A stretch of DNA of 64,000 nt, taken from assembly GCA_041658075.1 (NCBI GenBank), contig JBBAAW010000001.1:1-64000 (forward strand), given 5' to 3'. This document shows positions 51,250 to 60,871 of this stretch, in pieces. The position numbers and the translations under genes are program-made. The notes below the pieces were generated by a model that did not search any database, was not told the origin of the DNA, and saw only the letters and a program-made list of their open reading frames with translations. Origin of the DNA: JBBAAW01 sp041658075 (GTDB lineage Bacteria; Patescibacteriota; WWE3; UBA101185; UBA10185). Each line of letters starts with the position of its first letter. Position 1 is the first letter of the stretch.

Positions 51250-52945
51250 ATCTTTGATAAACATTGTACAGTTTAACGCTACGTAGGTAGATCGAATCGA
51301 GGTAGATAAGTTTAAAACGCTTTTCTTGGTTGGAGTAATCGTCCCAAACAGGGTAGACAAAGTATGTGGTTCTTCTGGCGTTGGGAGTTAAGTCCTCGAT
51401 TGTTGCCCATCCGCCAATTTTTCTAATAAACGGCCAAATTTGCGTGTAGTATTTTTCCGGAAAAGCCACGGTTAATTTGTGCGACAACTCTTTCTGATTG
51501 TCAAAAGACTGTCCTTGGGTAAAAGGTCCGAGCTTGTTTGTTTTCATTAAGTCAACAAAATAGTGGGCGATTTGATGCTGACCAATAATCCATTTTGGTT
51601 CCAGCGTATAAATTCCCTTGGAAAGTCCGCCAAACATGGGGTTGTAGTAGGAAAAATAATCTGGAGTTAAAGAAAGACTCTGTTGGGCGATAAAAAAGAT
51701 AAACAGCGAGAAAGCAAGGATCGAGATATATGTTTGCGCATGTTTAAGAGTATCTCTCTTAAAAATTTTGTGAGCGACTTGCGGGATGACGATAAAGATC
51801 AGCCATGTATAGAAAAATCCCGCCATCAAACTTATAGATGCAAGAGATGGGAGGATATAGCGGTCCAGTTTTTTGGTAGGGATACTAATTTCGATCAGGT
51901 ATCCAATCGTAAAAATAATCCCAAGAAGTACAAATCTTTTTGTTTTCTCTGCATCAAAGTGCTGGGTGATTTTCTTAAAGAAAAAAGCAAAAAACAAGAT
52001 TCCCGTAACGAGAAATAGTGAGAATTTATATGCTATAACTACAAAATAATAAAAGGGCCCAGGGTTTTCTGTATATTTTCCTAAGAAAATTTGTCCGTGA
52101 CCGCCTTCTACGCCAACCTCTTTAACCCCTTTGATAAAAACATAATCTAAAGTTCCAACTGGGTTTACCCACATAGACGGCCATAAAATAAAATATGTGG
52201 CCATTATTCCAAGGATCCATAAGGCCGATAATTTAACCGTGTTCTTTATATTTTTCCTTTGGTACAAAAAGATCGACAGGACGGAAAAAGGAATTATAAA
52301 AATGGCAGAGGATTTAGTAAGAATGGCTAGACCTGCAAATATGGCCGAAATAACAAGTCGTCTGGTTTTTTTGTCATTTGCATAATTTTCCAAAAAATAA
52401 TACAGCCACACAAAACTTGCGAGCATAAAAGAGGTCATCAAAGCCTCCAAATGAATAACGCGAGTTAAGGCATAAAAGAAGGGCTCAAATGACACGAGCC
52501 ATAAAGATACAAAGGCATATTTTTCCCCAAAGAGTTTTTTTAGGGGATAAAAAACTAAAGTGAGAGTAAAACCTGTCGTTATGACAACTAAAAGCTTTTG
52601 GAAAAAATGAAGAGTAAAAACTACTCCTACCGGATCGACAGCTTCGTTAGGGCAAGTAATTACAGCGCAATAAAGTCCCTGTAATTTTACCCCCGCCGTT
52701 CCTACCCACATTAGCGTTACACCTGGATGATACTTTTGTAATGTCTTGTCAAAGTCTAAATTAAAAATTCCGCTCCCAAAGTCGTAAATTCTAGCTTTCC
52801 ACTTCCACACATCCGTGTTAAACATTTCCGTGCCAAGGTACGGGGCGCGGGAAAGGCAAAAAACTATAAAAAACAAAATCTCGTAGCGGTATCTTTTCGT
52901 CAACTCTAAGAATCTTATATGGAGTTTCACGGGGTTATTGAACAT
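51239..52945 (-). CDS. GT39-like (PMT/ArnT) integral membrane glycosyltransferase
   Basis: 568 residues with about 12 helices. The first loop (APYLGTEMFNTDVWKWKARIYDF) has the acidic residues typical of GT39/GT83, and YHPGVTLMWVG and HLEALMTSFMLASF follow. The protein is paralogous to 54210-55754, sharing YHPGVTLMW, RxxHxxAL/DVLLT and SxPTKKLDRY/SKKIDRY. Donors are expected to be polyprenyl-phosphate sugars. It starts 3 bases after the next GT39 gene. Confidence 0.83.
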   Translation of the reverse strand: MFNNPVKLHIRFLELTKRYRYEILFFIVFCLSRAPYLGTEMFNTDVWKWKARIYDFGSGIFNLDFDKTLQKYHPGVTLMWVGTAGVKLQGLYCAVITCPNEAVDPVGVVFTLHFFQKLLVVITTGFTLTLVFYPLKKLFGEKYAFVSLWLVSFEPFFYALTRVIHLEALMTSFMLASFVWLYYFLENYANDKKTRRLVISAIFAGLAILTKSSAIFIIPFSVLSIFLYQRKNIKNTVKLSALWILGIMATYFILWPSMWVNPVGTLDYVFIKGVKEVGVEGGHGQIFLGKYTENPGPFYYFVVIAYKFSLFLVTGILFFAFFFKKITQHFDAEKTKRFVLLGIIFTIGYLIEISIPTKKLDRYILPSLASISLMAGFFYTWLIFIVIPQVAHKIFKRDTLKHAQTYISILAFSLFIFFIAQQSLSLTPDYFSYYNPMFGGLSKGIYTLEPKWIIGQHQIAHYFVDLMKTNKLGPFTQGQSFDNQKELSHKLTVAFPEKYYTQIWPFIRKIGGWATIEDLTPNARRTTYFVYPVWDDYSNQEKRFKLIYLDSIYLRSVKLYNVYQRYDL

Positions 52946-52948
52946 AGT

Positions 52949-54136
52949 TCAAAACATTTTAACATTTTTCTCAATGTAGCCACCATAAATTGTACTGGAC
53001 CGTTTGTTTTCAAGGTCGACAATATTAGAAATAGATAGAATTAAAGAGGGCAAGAGTATAATGCTAGTAAGAATAACTTTGTAATATGTTCTTTTAAACT
53101 TGTCGACAATTAAAGAAAGCGCCCAGCCCAATACCAAAAAGAAATAAGGGTAAATGATTATGTAGTAGTGCGAGCGGTTTTTTTCCAACCCCGATACATA
53201 AAAAGTCAAAGCTAGAAATATTGCTGTTGTGAGCAGAATGATGATGTAGACGCGTTTTTGTTTTTGTTTGACTAGTTTAACACCAAGGATAACGAGTCCT
53301 GTTAGTAAAATTGCCCATGCACCGTAACCTAAGTCGTGGGGTAATTTTGTTGACATGGCAGATAAAAATTGCCCGATTTGATTTACAAGCGATACTTTTC
53401 CCACATTGGTAAATTGCCAAAGCGCACCCTGCGGTCCGTCTGTTCTAATAAAAGTTTTGTAATCAAACAGGGCGTAGGGAGTGCCGATGAGAAAACCAAT
53501 GATAGTAAAAATTGTAAGCTTAACAACATCGCCCACTCTTTTTACTAGAGGTTTGGATTGATGCAGTAAGTAATAAAGGGCAATAAAAAGTCCGCCCAAA
53601 ATGCCGTTGTATTTGGTTGACGCGGAAAAACCCAAAAAAAGTCCGGACAAAATTGGTGAGACGGTAGAGAAAAAAAGCGACCATGAAAGGAAAAATAACA
53701 TAGGGACATCAACGAGCGCGTAGTGGGATTGTCGAACATGCAAAGGTGCCAGAGATAAAAAGACCGATGCGAATAAACCCGCATTTTTATTAACAAGTCT
53801 TTTTATCCAAAGATAGATTGGAATTATCGTTAAGGCCCCCAATGTGGCGGAGAAAATGCGCGAAATTAAATAAAAAATTAAGTTGTCGTTGTAAATAATG
53901 GGGGCAACCTGTGCTACTGAGAGATGAAACCCCAACGATGTAATTAGATCGCGCATTTTGGCAAAAACCATATATACAAAATAATTAAGGTAAAAGTATA
54001 AATGAGGCCAGTCAAAGTGATGGGGATTGGAATCAAACCTTATACCCAGCGCGGATCTTACAACCGCAGGCTCGTCGGGGTGGTAGATATATGGAAAACC
54101 GTGATCGATGGCAATCAGGCGTACGATTAGTGCCAT
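52949..54136 (-). CDS. GT39-like integral membrane glycosyltransferase, probably with upstream non-ATG start
   Basis: 395 residues from the ATG at 54136. IDHGFPYIYHPDEPAVVRSAL is the conserved first-loop motif of GT39-type enzymes with the catalytic HPDE, and HVRQSHYALVDVPMLFF matches the second loop. The first membrane helix needs residues upstream of this ATG: the frame stays open through a hydrophobic stretch (54160-54137) to codons ATT at 54208 and 54202, just after the preceding stop at 54210, with no ATG/GTG/TTG. The true start is therefore probably a near-cognate ATT; coordinates here keep the first ATG. Confidence 0.75.
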   Translation of the reverse strand: MALIVRLIAIDHGFPYIYHPDEPAVVRSALGIRFDSNPHHFDWPHLYFYLNYFVYMVFAKMRDLITSLGFHLSVAQVAPIIYNDNLIFYLISRIFSATLGALTIIPIYLWIKRLVNKNAGLFASVFLSLAPLHVRQSHYALVDVPMLFFLSWSLFFSTVSPILSGLFLGFSASTKYNGILGGLFIALYYLLHQSKPLVKRVGDVVKLTIFTIIGFLIGTPYALFDYKTFIRTDGPQGALWQFTNVGKVSLVNQIGQFLSAMSTKLPHDLGYGAWAILLTGLVILGVKLVKQKQKRVYIIILLTTAIFLALTFYVSGLEKNRSHYYIIIYPYFFLVLGWALSLIVDKFKRTYYKVILTSIILLPSLILSISNIVDLENKRSSTIYGGYIEKNVKMF

Positions 54137-54209
54137 TAGAAAAATTATGATGATGGACTTAACCGCAACGGGTGGGATTGCCGTGACGATGTCTTTCGGA
54201 ATGACAATT

Positions 54210-55754
54210 TTAAAGTTTTTTATAGATCCTCCAAAATTCTAGTCCATTGATATACATTCCGTCATCCTGGACAAATTTAAACTTACCCTCCAAAACGTTT
54301 TGTGACATCTCCTCATTCGGTCCTAAGATAATCAGATCGTACTTGGAAGTTCCGATTTCCCTAATGTCAAACAATTTTGAATTTGGATAAATCATGGACA
54401 TAGGTTTCTTATCTATAAAACCCAGCCCAACATCATTACCGTATTTTTTTACTAGTCGACTTTTTAATTCTGAAACTCCAATCCCAAAAGGTTTTTGTCC
54501 AATGAGTTTGTTGGCGTTTTCTGCCGAGCCAAAAAGCGGATTAGTATAAGTAAAGTAATAAGGGTAAAGCTTGATTAACGGGTACAAGGCGCCGATTCCC
54601 GTAACGAGAACCAGCGATAAATACAGTGCGCCTTTATAATATCGGTCCTTTAGCTCTGTAAATGTTTGGGTAATTACAATCGCCGATACTATTCCCAGCA
54701 GAGGAAAAAGCGGAACCATGTAGCGGTCGATCTTTTTTGATGCTGCCGTCATTCCTAAAAAATAGGCTAGATAAAACATTGTAAGGTAAAGCAAAAACAC
54801 CTTGTCCACCCTCTGGTATCTGTGATAGTCTCTAACTATTTGAAAAATAAAGAACCCGATCCCCAACCAAATGAGTGGGGAGGTTTTTAACGCTAAAACT
54901 AAAGGATAGAAGCTCAGACCTGCTGTATCCGTTGTATCTCCCATAACAACCTGCTCGTGCCCGCGCCGTGTTCCTATTCGTAGGCCCTCATTATAAATGT
55001 CGCTCAAAACAAATTTGGGATTGACCCATAAAGCCGGGAAGAGAATAAATATTGTGGCAATGGAGGAGAGTAACAACGCGCTCAGATACACCATCGGCCA
55101 TTTTCTATCTAAGCGGTTTCTTAATGTCGCTACGACTAAAAAAGCCAATATAAATCCCAGCGATAATAGACCCACGCTCTTAGTGAGAAACGCCAAGCCT
55201 GCAGAAACCCCGCAAAAAATCACGTTGGTGAGTGACCAACGCATATAACATTTATATCCATAAGTTAAAGATAAGATAACGAAGAGGGTGAGCAGTACAT
55301 CCATGTGTAAGATTCGCGAGTTTCCTAAGAAAAAGGGTTCAAAGGTAAAAATTGATACGGCTAAGAGTGATTTTTTAAGTCCTAAAACTTCTTTTAGTGC
55401 CAAGATTAGAACTATCGAAAGAGCCAACTGCGTTAACACAAGTGAATACTTAGCGATCTGATGAAGTTGTAAAAAATTATCTTGATTATAGACTCTAATT
55501 CCAGGATCGATTTGTCTGGCAATTTCTATGGGGATTCCCATTATCCACATCAAAGTTACTCCTGGGTGATAGTGCTGATAGGTTTTTAGAAAATTGCCAC
55601 TTTTTAACCCTACAATAAACTGCTCAGATCTAAAATGCCAATTTACCGCATCGGGATTTATTTCGTCATAACCTAAGAAAGGGATTCTCGTTATGAGAAA
55701 AGCCAAAGAAAACGTTATTACAGCCAGAATTTTTTTAGTCTTTATTGAAAGCAT
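54210..55754 (-). CDS. GT39-like integral membrane glycosyltransferase, paralogue
   Basis: 514 residues, about 11 helices. The first loop (IPFLGYDEINPDAVNWHFRSEQF) is acidic, then YHPGVTLMWIMG, ILHMDVLLTLFVILSLTYG, and MTAASKKIDRYMVPLFPLLG. A soluble tail of about 90 residues ends the protein. It parallels 51239-52945, so a duplication is likely. The ATG at 55754 was chosen over one five codons upstream because the overlap with the preceding gene (20 bases) is then smaller. Confidence 0.83.
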   Translation of the reverse strand: MLSIKTKKILAVITFSLAFLITRIPFLGYDEINPDAVNWHFRSEQFIVGLKSGNFLKTYQHYHPGVTLMWIMGIPIEIARQIDPGIRVYNQDNFLQLHQIAKYSLVLTQLALSIVLILALKEVLGLKKSLLAVSIFTFEPFFLGNSRILHMDVLLTLFVILSLTYGYKCYMRWSLTNVIFCGVSAGLAFLTKSVGLLSLGFILAFLVVATLRNRLDRKWPMVYLSALLLSSIATIFILFPALWVNPKFVLSDIYNEGLRIGTRRGHEQVVMGDTTDTAGLSFYPLVLALKTSPLIWLGIGFFIFQIVRDYHRYQRVDKVFLLYLTMFYLAYFLGMTAASKKIDRYMVPLFPLLGIVSAIVITQTFTELKDRYYKGALYLSLVLVTGIGALYPLIKLYPYYFTYTNPLFGSAENANKLIGQKPFGIGVSELKSRLVKKYGNDVGLGFIDKKPMSMIYPNSKLFDIREIGTSKYDLIILGPNEEMSQNVLEGKFKFVQDDGMYINGLEFWRIYKKL

Positions 55755-56625
55755 ATAAAACGCCGCCAACTAGGCTTACTCCAAGTCGCAAAAGATGAAA
55801 CAAAACCGAGGCACTTAACGCAATATCAGCAGTAAGTCCCGGAATGGGTTGAGCAATAAGTTGAATATACAAAGCGTCTTGTACGCCAATTCCGTTTATG
55901 GAAGGAATAAAGAAACTGGCTAATATAATTAATGGGAAAATAAACAGAGCATAAAATGGAGAAAAATGTGCGCCAACCGAAGCGAAGACAAAGTACTGAG
56001 CAAAAATTGAGCAAAGTTGAACGATAAAGGAGGTTAGAAAGGCAATAAACAGGACTTTGGGTGACTTTCTGTAAGCAGAAATTGAGTCGTAAATTTTTTG
56101 AAGTTTCTTTATTTTTTTTGATGCAAAACCTAAGCAAATGTAACCAATGGGGATGCCTGCAAGTACAGCCAAGAAGATCAATACCCCCCACAGTCCCAAC
56201 AGTTTAATAAGTGCTGCCGACGATATGCAGACAAGCGCCGCCACTCCAGTAAAGCGTTCCATAAATGTAGCGGTAAAAGCGTCTGTAGTGCTTCCAAGCT
56301 TCTTTCCCAGTTTTACAACCTTGTACACATCTCCACCTACGCTGGTGGGCATAAAATTGTTGAAGAACGAGCCTATAAAGTAAAGTGACGTAAGATACTT
56401 TACGCTTACGTGACTAGTGTCAGAATGAATTAAAAGTTTTTTCCACCGCACGGAACTTACAAAATAGTTAAGTACAATTAGTCCCACAATAAGTGGGATA
56501 AACCACGGATTCATCATGGAAATATTTTGGATCAGCTGTTTTTTGTCGACCTTAAAAAGAATTACCGCCAATAATATGATCGACACCGCGATTTTTAGAA
56601 CGGTCTTTTTAGATATTTTTGCCAT
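55735..56625 (-). CDS. LPG-synthase-TM/flippase-like membrane protein (UPF0104 type)
   Basis: 296 residues with about eight helices. NYFVSSVRWKKLL (about 53-65), FNNFMPTSVGGDVYKV (about 90-105) and IPSINGIGVQDALY near the C-terminus are the signature of the lysylphosphatidylglycerol-synthase transmembrane (flippase-like) family. Such proteins may flip lipids or lipid-linked sugars. The gene overlaps the upstream flippase by 31 bases and the GT39 gene downstream, making a compact membrane-glycan operon. Confidence 0.85.
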   Translation of the reverse strand: MAKISKKTVLKIAVSIILLAVILFKVDKKQLIQNISMMNPWFIPLIVGLIVLNYFVSSVRWKKLLIHSDTSHVSVKYLTSLYFIGSFFNNFMPTSVGGDVYKVVKLGKKLGSTTDAFTATFMERFTGVAALVCISSAALIKLLGLWGVLIFLAVLAGIPIGYICLGFASKKIKKLQKIYDSISAYRKSPKVLFIAFLTSFIVQLCSIFAQYFVFASVGAHFSPFYALFIFPLIILASFFIPSINGIGVQDALYIQLIAQPIPGLTADIALSASVLFHLLRLGVSLVGGVLYAFNKD

Positions 56626-58043
56626 AGACTTTTAAAGTCAACAAAATTTGACACTTTTACTGCCCAAACATAAAGAGCAGTAAGAAGTATAAACGACGCC
56701 ATCTTTATGGGCAAACTTTGAATGTTTGACGCAAAAGAAATTACTAATGCTTGAGCAATTAAAGTATAATGCTCGTGAGTAAAAAGCCACACTCCCAACC
56801 TGGCCTTGCTCAGCAATATAGACATCAGGAGAGACACAGCGGTTCCAAAGCACATAGCGTACGACATTGATGTTAAGGGGTTAACGAGTCGTCTTGTTCC
56901 AAAATAAAATGCGATTGTAGAAACCAGCATCATGATAAATATAAGCGTCATCTCTCTGCCCATCTTTGCTGGTACTAAAACACTCGACTTGATAATGTCC
57001 AAGAAGGAGTAGAAGACAAAGGCAAAAACTATCGGCAGGATTAATATTATTGCTTGGGAATATTTATTAAAGAGTCCCACAATCTGCACTACTTCTTTAC
57101 TCCAGAAAATCGCTGTAAAAGCCAAAGGCAATATAAAAACAAAGATTTTATTAAAGTTTTTTCTAAAATAGTCTGTGAAATCTACTCTGTTGTTTTGATA
57201 TTTATCAGAGAAAACTGCCAAGTTAACATCTGTAACTGCATCCGATACCGCCAGAATCTTTTTTGCGTAAAGCATGGCAAAACCAAAAATTCCCACTACT
57301 TCCGCAGTTACAGAAAGTCCCAATAAATTTGGTCCAATATTTTCCCAATTAGTGTAGATAATTTTCACTAAAAATATTGCCATAGAAATTGAAAATAACT
57401 CTTTAAATAAGGTCATAAACTCTTTTATTGATGGCATCTCAAACCAGTCGCGTAAAGGTCTAAAGGCAAGAAATGCCAAAGAAATGGAACTTACAATATT
57501 AAAGGTCAGTAACGCATAAAAATATCCGTTAACTTTATAAAACCAAATTAAAGGCAAATATAGCGCCAGCGATACCAAGGATATTGCTGCTTGGTATATA
57601 AAGAGTCGCTTAAATTTTTTCATACCGCTAATTACGGCATTAAAAATTCCTTGAACTCCCTGCGCTACCATAACAAAGGCATAAATTCTAATTAAATTAA
57701 TAATCTCCGGGTTATTATACTTCTGTGATAAGAAGCCAGCAGACACAAAAAGACCCACAGCCAGGGGTAGGGAAATCATGTATCTAATTACCGTGGAAGT
57801 AAAAAAGATTTGGAAGACTTCCTTGGAAGTCTTCGCTCCGGCAATTTCTCTAGTGCTGGCTCCCGCGAGTCCCAAATGTTGATAAATCCCCAGAGCGCTA
57901 CCAAGAGAAAGCGCGGTTCTAATGGTTCCCCATTCGCCTACGCTTAAGATTTTTAAAATAAAGTAACTTTGCAAGATGCCCACCGCCATAGCGGTCATTC
58001 TTGAGATAAAGCTAATTATCTGCCATTTTCCTAGGTCTTTCAT
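56595..58043 (-). CDS. Wzx/MATE-type polysaccharide flippase, second copy
   Basis: 482 residues with about 14 helices. GKWQIISFISRMTAMAVGILQSYFILKILSVGEWGTIRTALSLGSALG at the N-terminus, and TREIAGAKTS then, are typical of oligosaccharide flippases. A central cytoplasmic loop (RVDFTDYFRKNFNKIF) is conserved in the family. The ATG overlaps the preceding gene's stop by 4 bases. It would be the translocator for one of the lipid-linked sugars made nearby. Confidence 0.82.
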   Translation of the reverse strand: MKDLGKWQIISFISRMTAMAVGILQSYFILKILSVGEWGTIRTALSLGSALGIYQHLGLAGASTREIAGAKTSKEVFQIFFTSTVIRYMISLPLAVGLFVSAGFLSQKYNNPEIINLIRIYAFVMVAQGVQGIFNAVISGMKKFKRLFIYQAAISLVSLALYLPLIWFYKVNGYFYALLTFNIVSSISLAFLAFRPLRDWFEMPSIKEFMTLFKELFSISMAIFLVKIIYTNWENIGPNLLGLSVTAEVVGIFGFAMLYAKKILAVSDAVTDVNLAVFSDKYQNNRVDFTDYFRKNFNKIFVFILPLAFTAIFWSKEVVQIVGLFNKYSQAIILILPIVFAFVFYSFLDIIKSSVLVPAKMGREMTLIFIMMLVSTIAFYFGTRRLVNPLTSMSYAMCFGTAVSLLMSILLSKARLGVWLFTHEHYTLIAQALVISFASNIQSLPIKMASFILLTALYVWAVKVSNFVDFKSLWQKYLKRPF

Positions 58044-60178
58044 TTCACCTCCATGTTGCCTAAATAAATACTTCTAGTTCTAATATTATTGCTCATGCCC
58101 ACAAAAGCGTGGTAAGCGCCGGGATCGACCGCAGTGGGAACTGTTAGGTCGACGTTTTCAATGTAATAGCGACCTTCACCCCAGTCCTTAATGTTTACTA
58201 GTCCGTATGACGGGATGTTAGCGCTTTGATAAATTTCCCCCGTTTCGCTATTTATAAAAGAGGTAAAAATTACATAATCGTCGGGTTTCTTAGACTCTTT
58301 TCTATACACAAATGTAGCCTTAGATGGATTGCCACGTGTAACTGTCCTTGGTATTTCAAAATCGGCAAGAAATAAGTCCTCAAAAATCTCTAACTTCTGA
58401 TCCGGCGCATACTTATAACGTTCCTGCATGGGAAGTTTGAGCGACTTTGTTTGGGCAGACCCTTTTTTAAAGACAAAAAGATTGCCGCACCCCGCCACAT
58501 TTTGATAATTGGGGTTTGTAATCATGTCGCTCACCACATCCCGCACCAACGATATATCCGAATCCAAAATGCGCATAATCTTCTGCGAGAAGACATCCAC
58601 AATTATATAATCTGCCTTGGAATAAAGGGCGGGGAAGATAGCATAAGTTTCTCTTTGCGCAAGGTGCGCGCCAAGGTAATCAGGACCGGAAATGGGGGCG
58701 GTAGGGGGGATGATGTCCATAATTATTTTTGCGCACTCGCGATCTTTGTTTTCCAAGCCGGAAATTTTAAATCTGTCGCCAAGCTTCAAATTTTTACTAA
58801 AATTTACCTCGCGGTCAAATTTGGCGTAAGCGATGGAAGAAACCCTTTTTGATACCGCCTGCGTGAGCCATAAAAAAACTGGATTGTTGAATTTGTAAGT
58901 TGTGTAAATGTTTGACACTAAAACTGCCAACGCTAAAATGCTTACCACTACGTTAGGGTGGCTAGGTAAGAATTTTAAGTGCTTCTTTCCCGCCACGACG
59001 AGCTGCGAAAGGGTGGCAATGGCAAAAATAGTCGACAGGAACACTACGGGTATAATCATGGAAACCCTGTGATTTGATATTTCCGCAGTTCCAATTCCTC
59101 CGGCGGTAGTGGCATAGTTTATTAAAAGGTCGGGAATGGCGATAATTAAAATTTGCGGTGCCAAAAACGGTAAAAACAAAGAGGGAGCAAAAGTTTTATT
59201 AAAGTTGTCCAGCTTATCGCCACCAAAAATAATATTCACCAGACGCTTTGGATCTGTTACCATTCCCAGTAAAATACTTCCGTAAGAGTCGCCTAAATCC
59301 TGATACCGCCCCAAGAAATAATTTGATTTAATAACATCGCTTGTGAGTTCGGTGTCTACACCGACCTCCTGCGTAAAGTTTGTATAACTTTCAATGCGGT
59401 AGTGAGTGTTTTTAGGAATAATGATAAAAAAAGCCGTTATTAACCACATCAAACCCACAACGAGAAGACCAAATAAATTTTTTGCCATTGGATGACTCAA
59501 ATACGCGCGAATCCATTTAGTCGACAATAATTTAAAACCTTGTGGAAAAGGCGTCCGATAAATTAATCCAAACACGCACAGTAAAATTATATATAACGGA
59601 AGTTGCTCCTTCCCGCTCATGGTGACTATGGCGCTAATCCAAAGTCCTACTTTATTCTTTCTCTCTAGAAAATAAAACGAGAGCAAAAAGAAGGGGATAG
59701 CGGCAGAAACTCCGTGAAAACCTGTTTGAGTATTTAAATAGCCAAGCGCAGGATAAAAAAGATAAGCCAGAGATAACAATGTTGCTGCAAAGTTGGATCT
59801 TAAATTCATTTTAGCTATTTTAAATAGGACTAACGGCGCCAAAACTGTAGTCAAAAAAAGTTGAGCAAATACCAAAGTTAGGGGATGAGGAATAAGTGCA
59901 AAGATAGGTACAAACAAAAGAAGAATTGGATCCACATGACTCATGGACCAGCGGGGAACATTGCCACCAAAGTAATCGGTTAGATACAAAGGCCGGCCCT
60001 GTAGGGTATTCCAAATCATTTGCGTCATATTTCCAAGGTCAAACTTTCCAAAGTCAAAATTGTTATAGCGGAAAATATTTATTCTTACGGAAATTACGCA
60101 AACTACCGCGGACATCGCTAATACGATTAGTATACCTAAAAGCTCTTTGTTGATTTTGTTGAAAATTTTTGCCAACAT
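58040..60178 (-). CDS. DUF2079-type polytopic membrane protein
   Basis: 712 residues. FGKFDLGNMTQMIWNTLQGRPLYLT (about 43-67) with HVDPILLLFVPIFALIPHP is the hallmark of DUF2079 proteins, which are GT-C-like. About 11 helices reach residue 425; a soluble region of about 280 residues follows, with an ARMxxRE-like lack of clear catalytic motif. A sugar-transfer role is inferred from membership and neighbours. It begins 9 bases after a GT2 gene and overlaps the flippase by 4 bases. Confidence 0.82.
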   Translation of the reverse strand: MLAKIFNKINKELLGILIVLAMSAVVCVISVRINIFRYNNFDFGKFDLGNMTQMIWNTLQGRPLYLTDYFGGNVPRWSMSHVDPILLLFVPIFALIPHPLTLVFAQLFLTTVLAPLVLFKIAKMNLRSNFAATLLSLAYLFYPALGYLNTQTGFHGVSAAIPFFLLSFYFLERKNKVGLWISAIVTMSGKEQLPLYIILLCVFGLIYRTPFPQGFKLLSTKWIRAYLSHPMAKNLFGLLVVGLMWLITAFFIIIPKNTHYRIESYTNFTQEVGVDTELTSDVIKSNYFLGRYQDLGDSYGSILLGMVTDPKRLVNIIFGGDKLDNFNKTFAPSLFLPFLAPQILIIAIPDLLINYATTAGGIGTAEISNHRVSMIIPVVFLSTIFAIATLSQLVVAGKKHLKFLPSHPNVVVSILALAVLVSNIYTTYKFNNPVFLWLTQAVSKRVSSIAYAKFDREVNFSKNLKLGDRFKISGLENKDRECAKIIMDIIPPTAPISGPDYLGAHLAQRETYAIFPALYSKADYIIVDVFSQKIMRILDSDISLVRDVVSDMITNPNYQNVAGCGNLFVFKKGSAQTKSLKLPMQERYKYAPDQKLEIFEDLFLADFEIPRTVTRGNPSKATFVYRKESKKPDDYVIFTSFINSETGEIYQSANIPSYGLVNIKDWGEGRYYIENVDLTVPTAVDPGAYHAFVGMSNNIRTRSIYLGNMEVK

Positions 60179-60187
60179 GTGTTTTAG

Positions 60188-60871
60188 TTAATCAAAGAAC
60201 CTAAACTTAATAAGTGTTTTTACGGCATGTACGCCGTCACGCCAGGTAATTTTTTTACCTTCCTTCCACGAGCGACCTTTGTAAGAAATTGGCACTTCCA
60301 CAATTTTCATGCCCGACTTTAGTATTTTAGAGGTAATTTCTGGTTCAAAATCAAATCTGTTGGCCTTTAAGTTGAGCGATCTTACAAAGTCGCCGGGCAA
60401 AAGTTTGTAGCAGGTTTCCATGTCGGTAAGGTGAGTGCCGTACAAAAGATTGGTAAGTATAGTTAGAAGGCGGTTGCCAAAATAGTGCAGGTTTGTCATG
60501 TCTTCGTAGTCGCCCGCAAAACGCGAACCATAAACAACTTGCGCGCCCTTTTCAACTTCTGCCACAAGTTTTTTGTAATCCTGCGGATCGTATTCCAAGT
60601 CTGCATCTTGCACAATTACATAATCGCCTGTGGTATGTTTGTAGCCCTCTCGTACTGTAGCGCCTTTGCCATGATTTTTTGGATTGAGAATAATTGTTAG
60701 GTGGGGCTTTTCTTTTGCCATTTTGGTTAAGATCTCGCGCGAGCCGTCCTTTGATCCGTCGTCCACAATAACAATTTCTTTATCAATTCCGTCCACTTTT
60801 TCCACTAAGTTCACAAGCTTTGTAAGAGTTTTTTCTTCGTTATAGCAAGGTATTACAATAGAAAGTTTCAT
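60188..60871 (-). CDS. Family 2 polyprenyl-phosphate glycosyltransferase (DPM1 type)
   Basis: 227 residues. LSIVIPCYNEEKTL, IVIVDDGSKDGS, LNPKNHGKGATVREG, the DxD site QDADLEYDPQDY and the ending FEPEITSKILKSG with EVPISYKGRSWKEGKKI are the complete motif series of undecaprenyl/dolichyl-phosphate mannose or glucose synthases. It would charge the lipid donor used by the neighbouring GT39 and DUF2079 proteins. The ATG overlaps the GT39 stop by 4 bases. Confidence 0.92.
   Translation of the reverse strand: MKLSIVIPCYNEEKTLTKLVNLVEKVDGIDKEIVIVDDGSKDGSREILTKMAKEKPHLTIILNPKNHGKGATVREGYKHTTGDYVIVQDADLEYDPQDYKKLVAEVEKGAQVVYGSRFAGDYEDMTNLHYFGNRLLTILTNLLYGTHLTDMETCYKLLPGDFVRSLNLKANRFDFEPEITSKILKSGMKIVEVPISYKGRSWKEGKKITWRDGVHAVKTLIKFRFFD

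Noticed and set aside
51683..52018. Plus-strand open frame inside a GT39 gene
   Set aside because: Highly charged composition is the mirror of a membrane protein on the other strand; it has no start signals.
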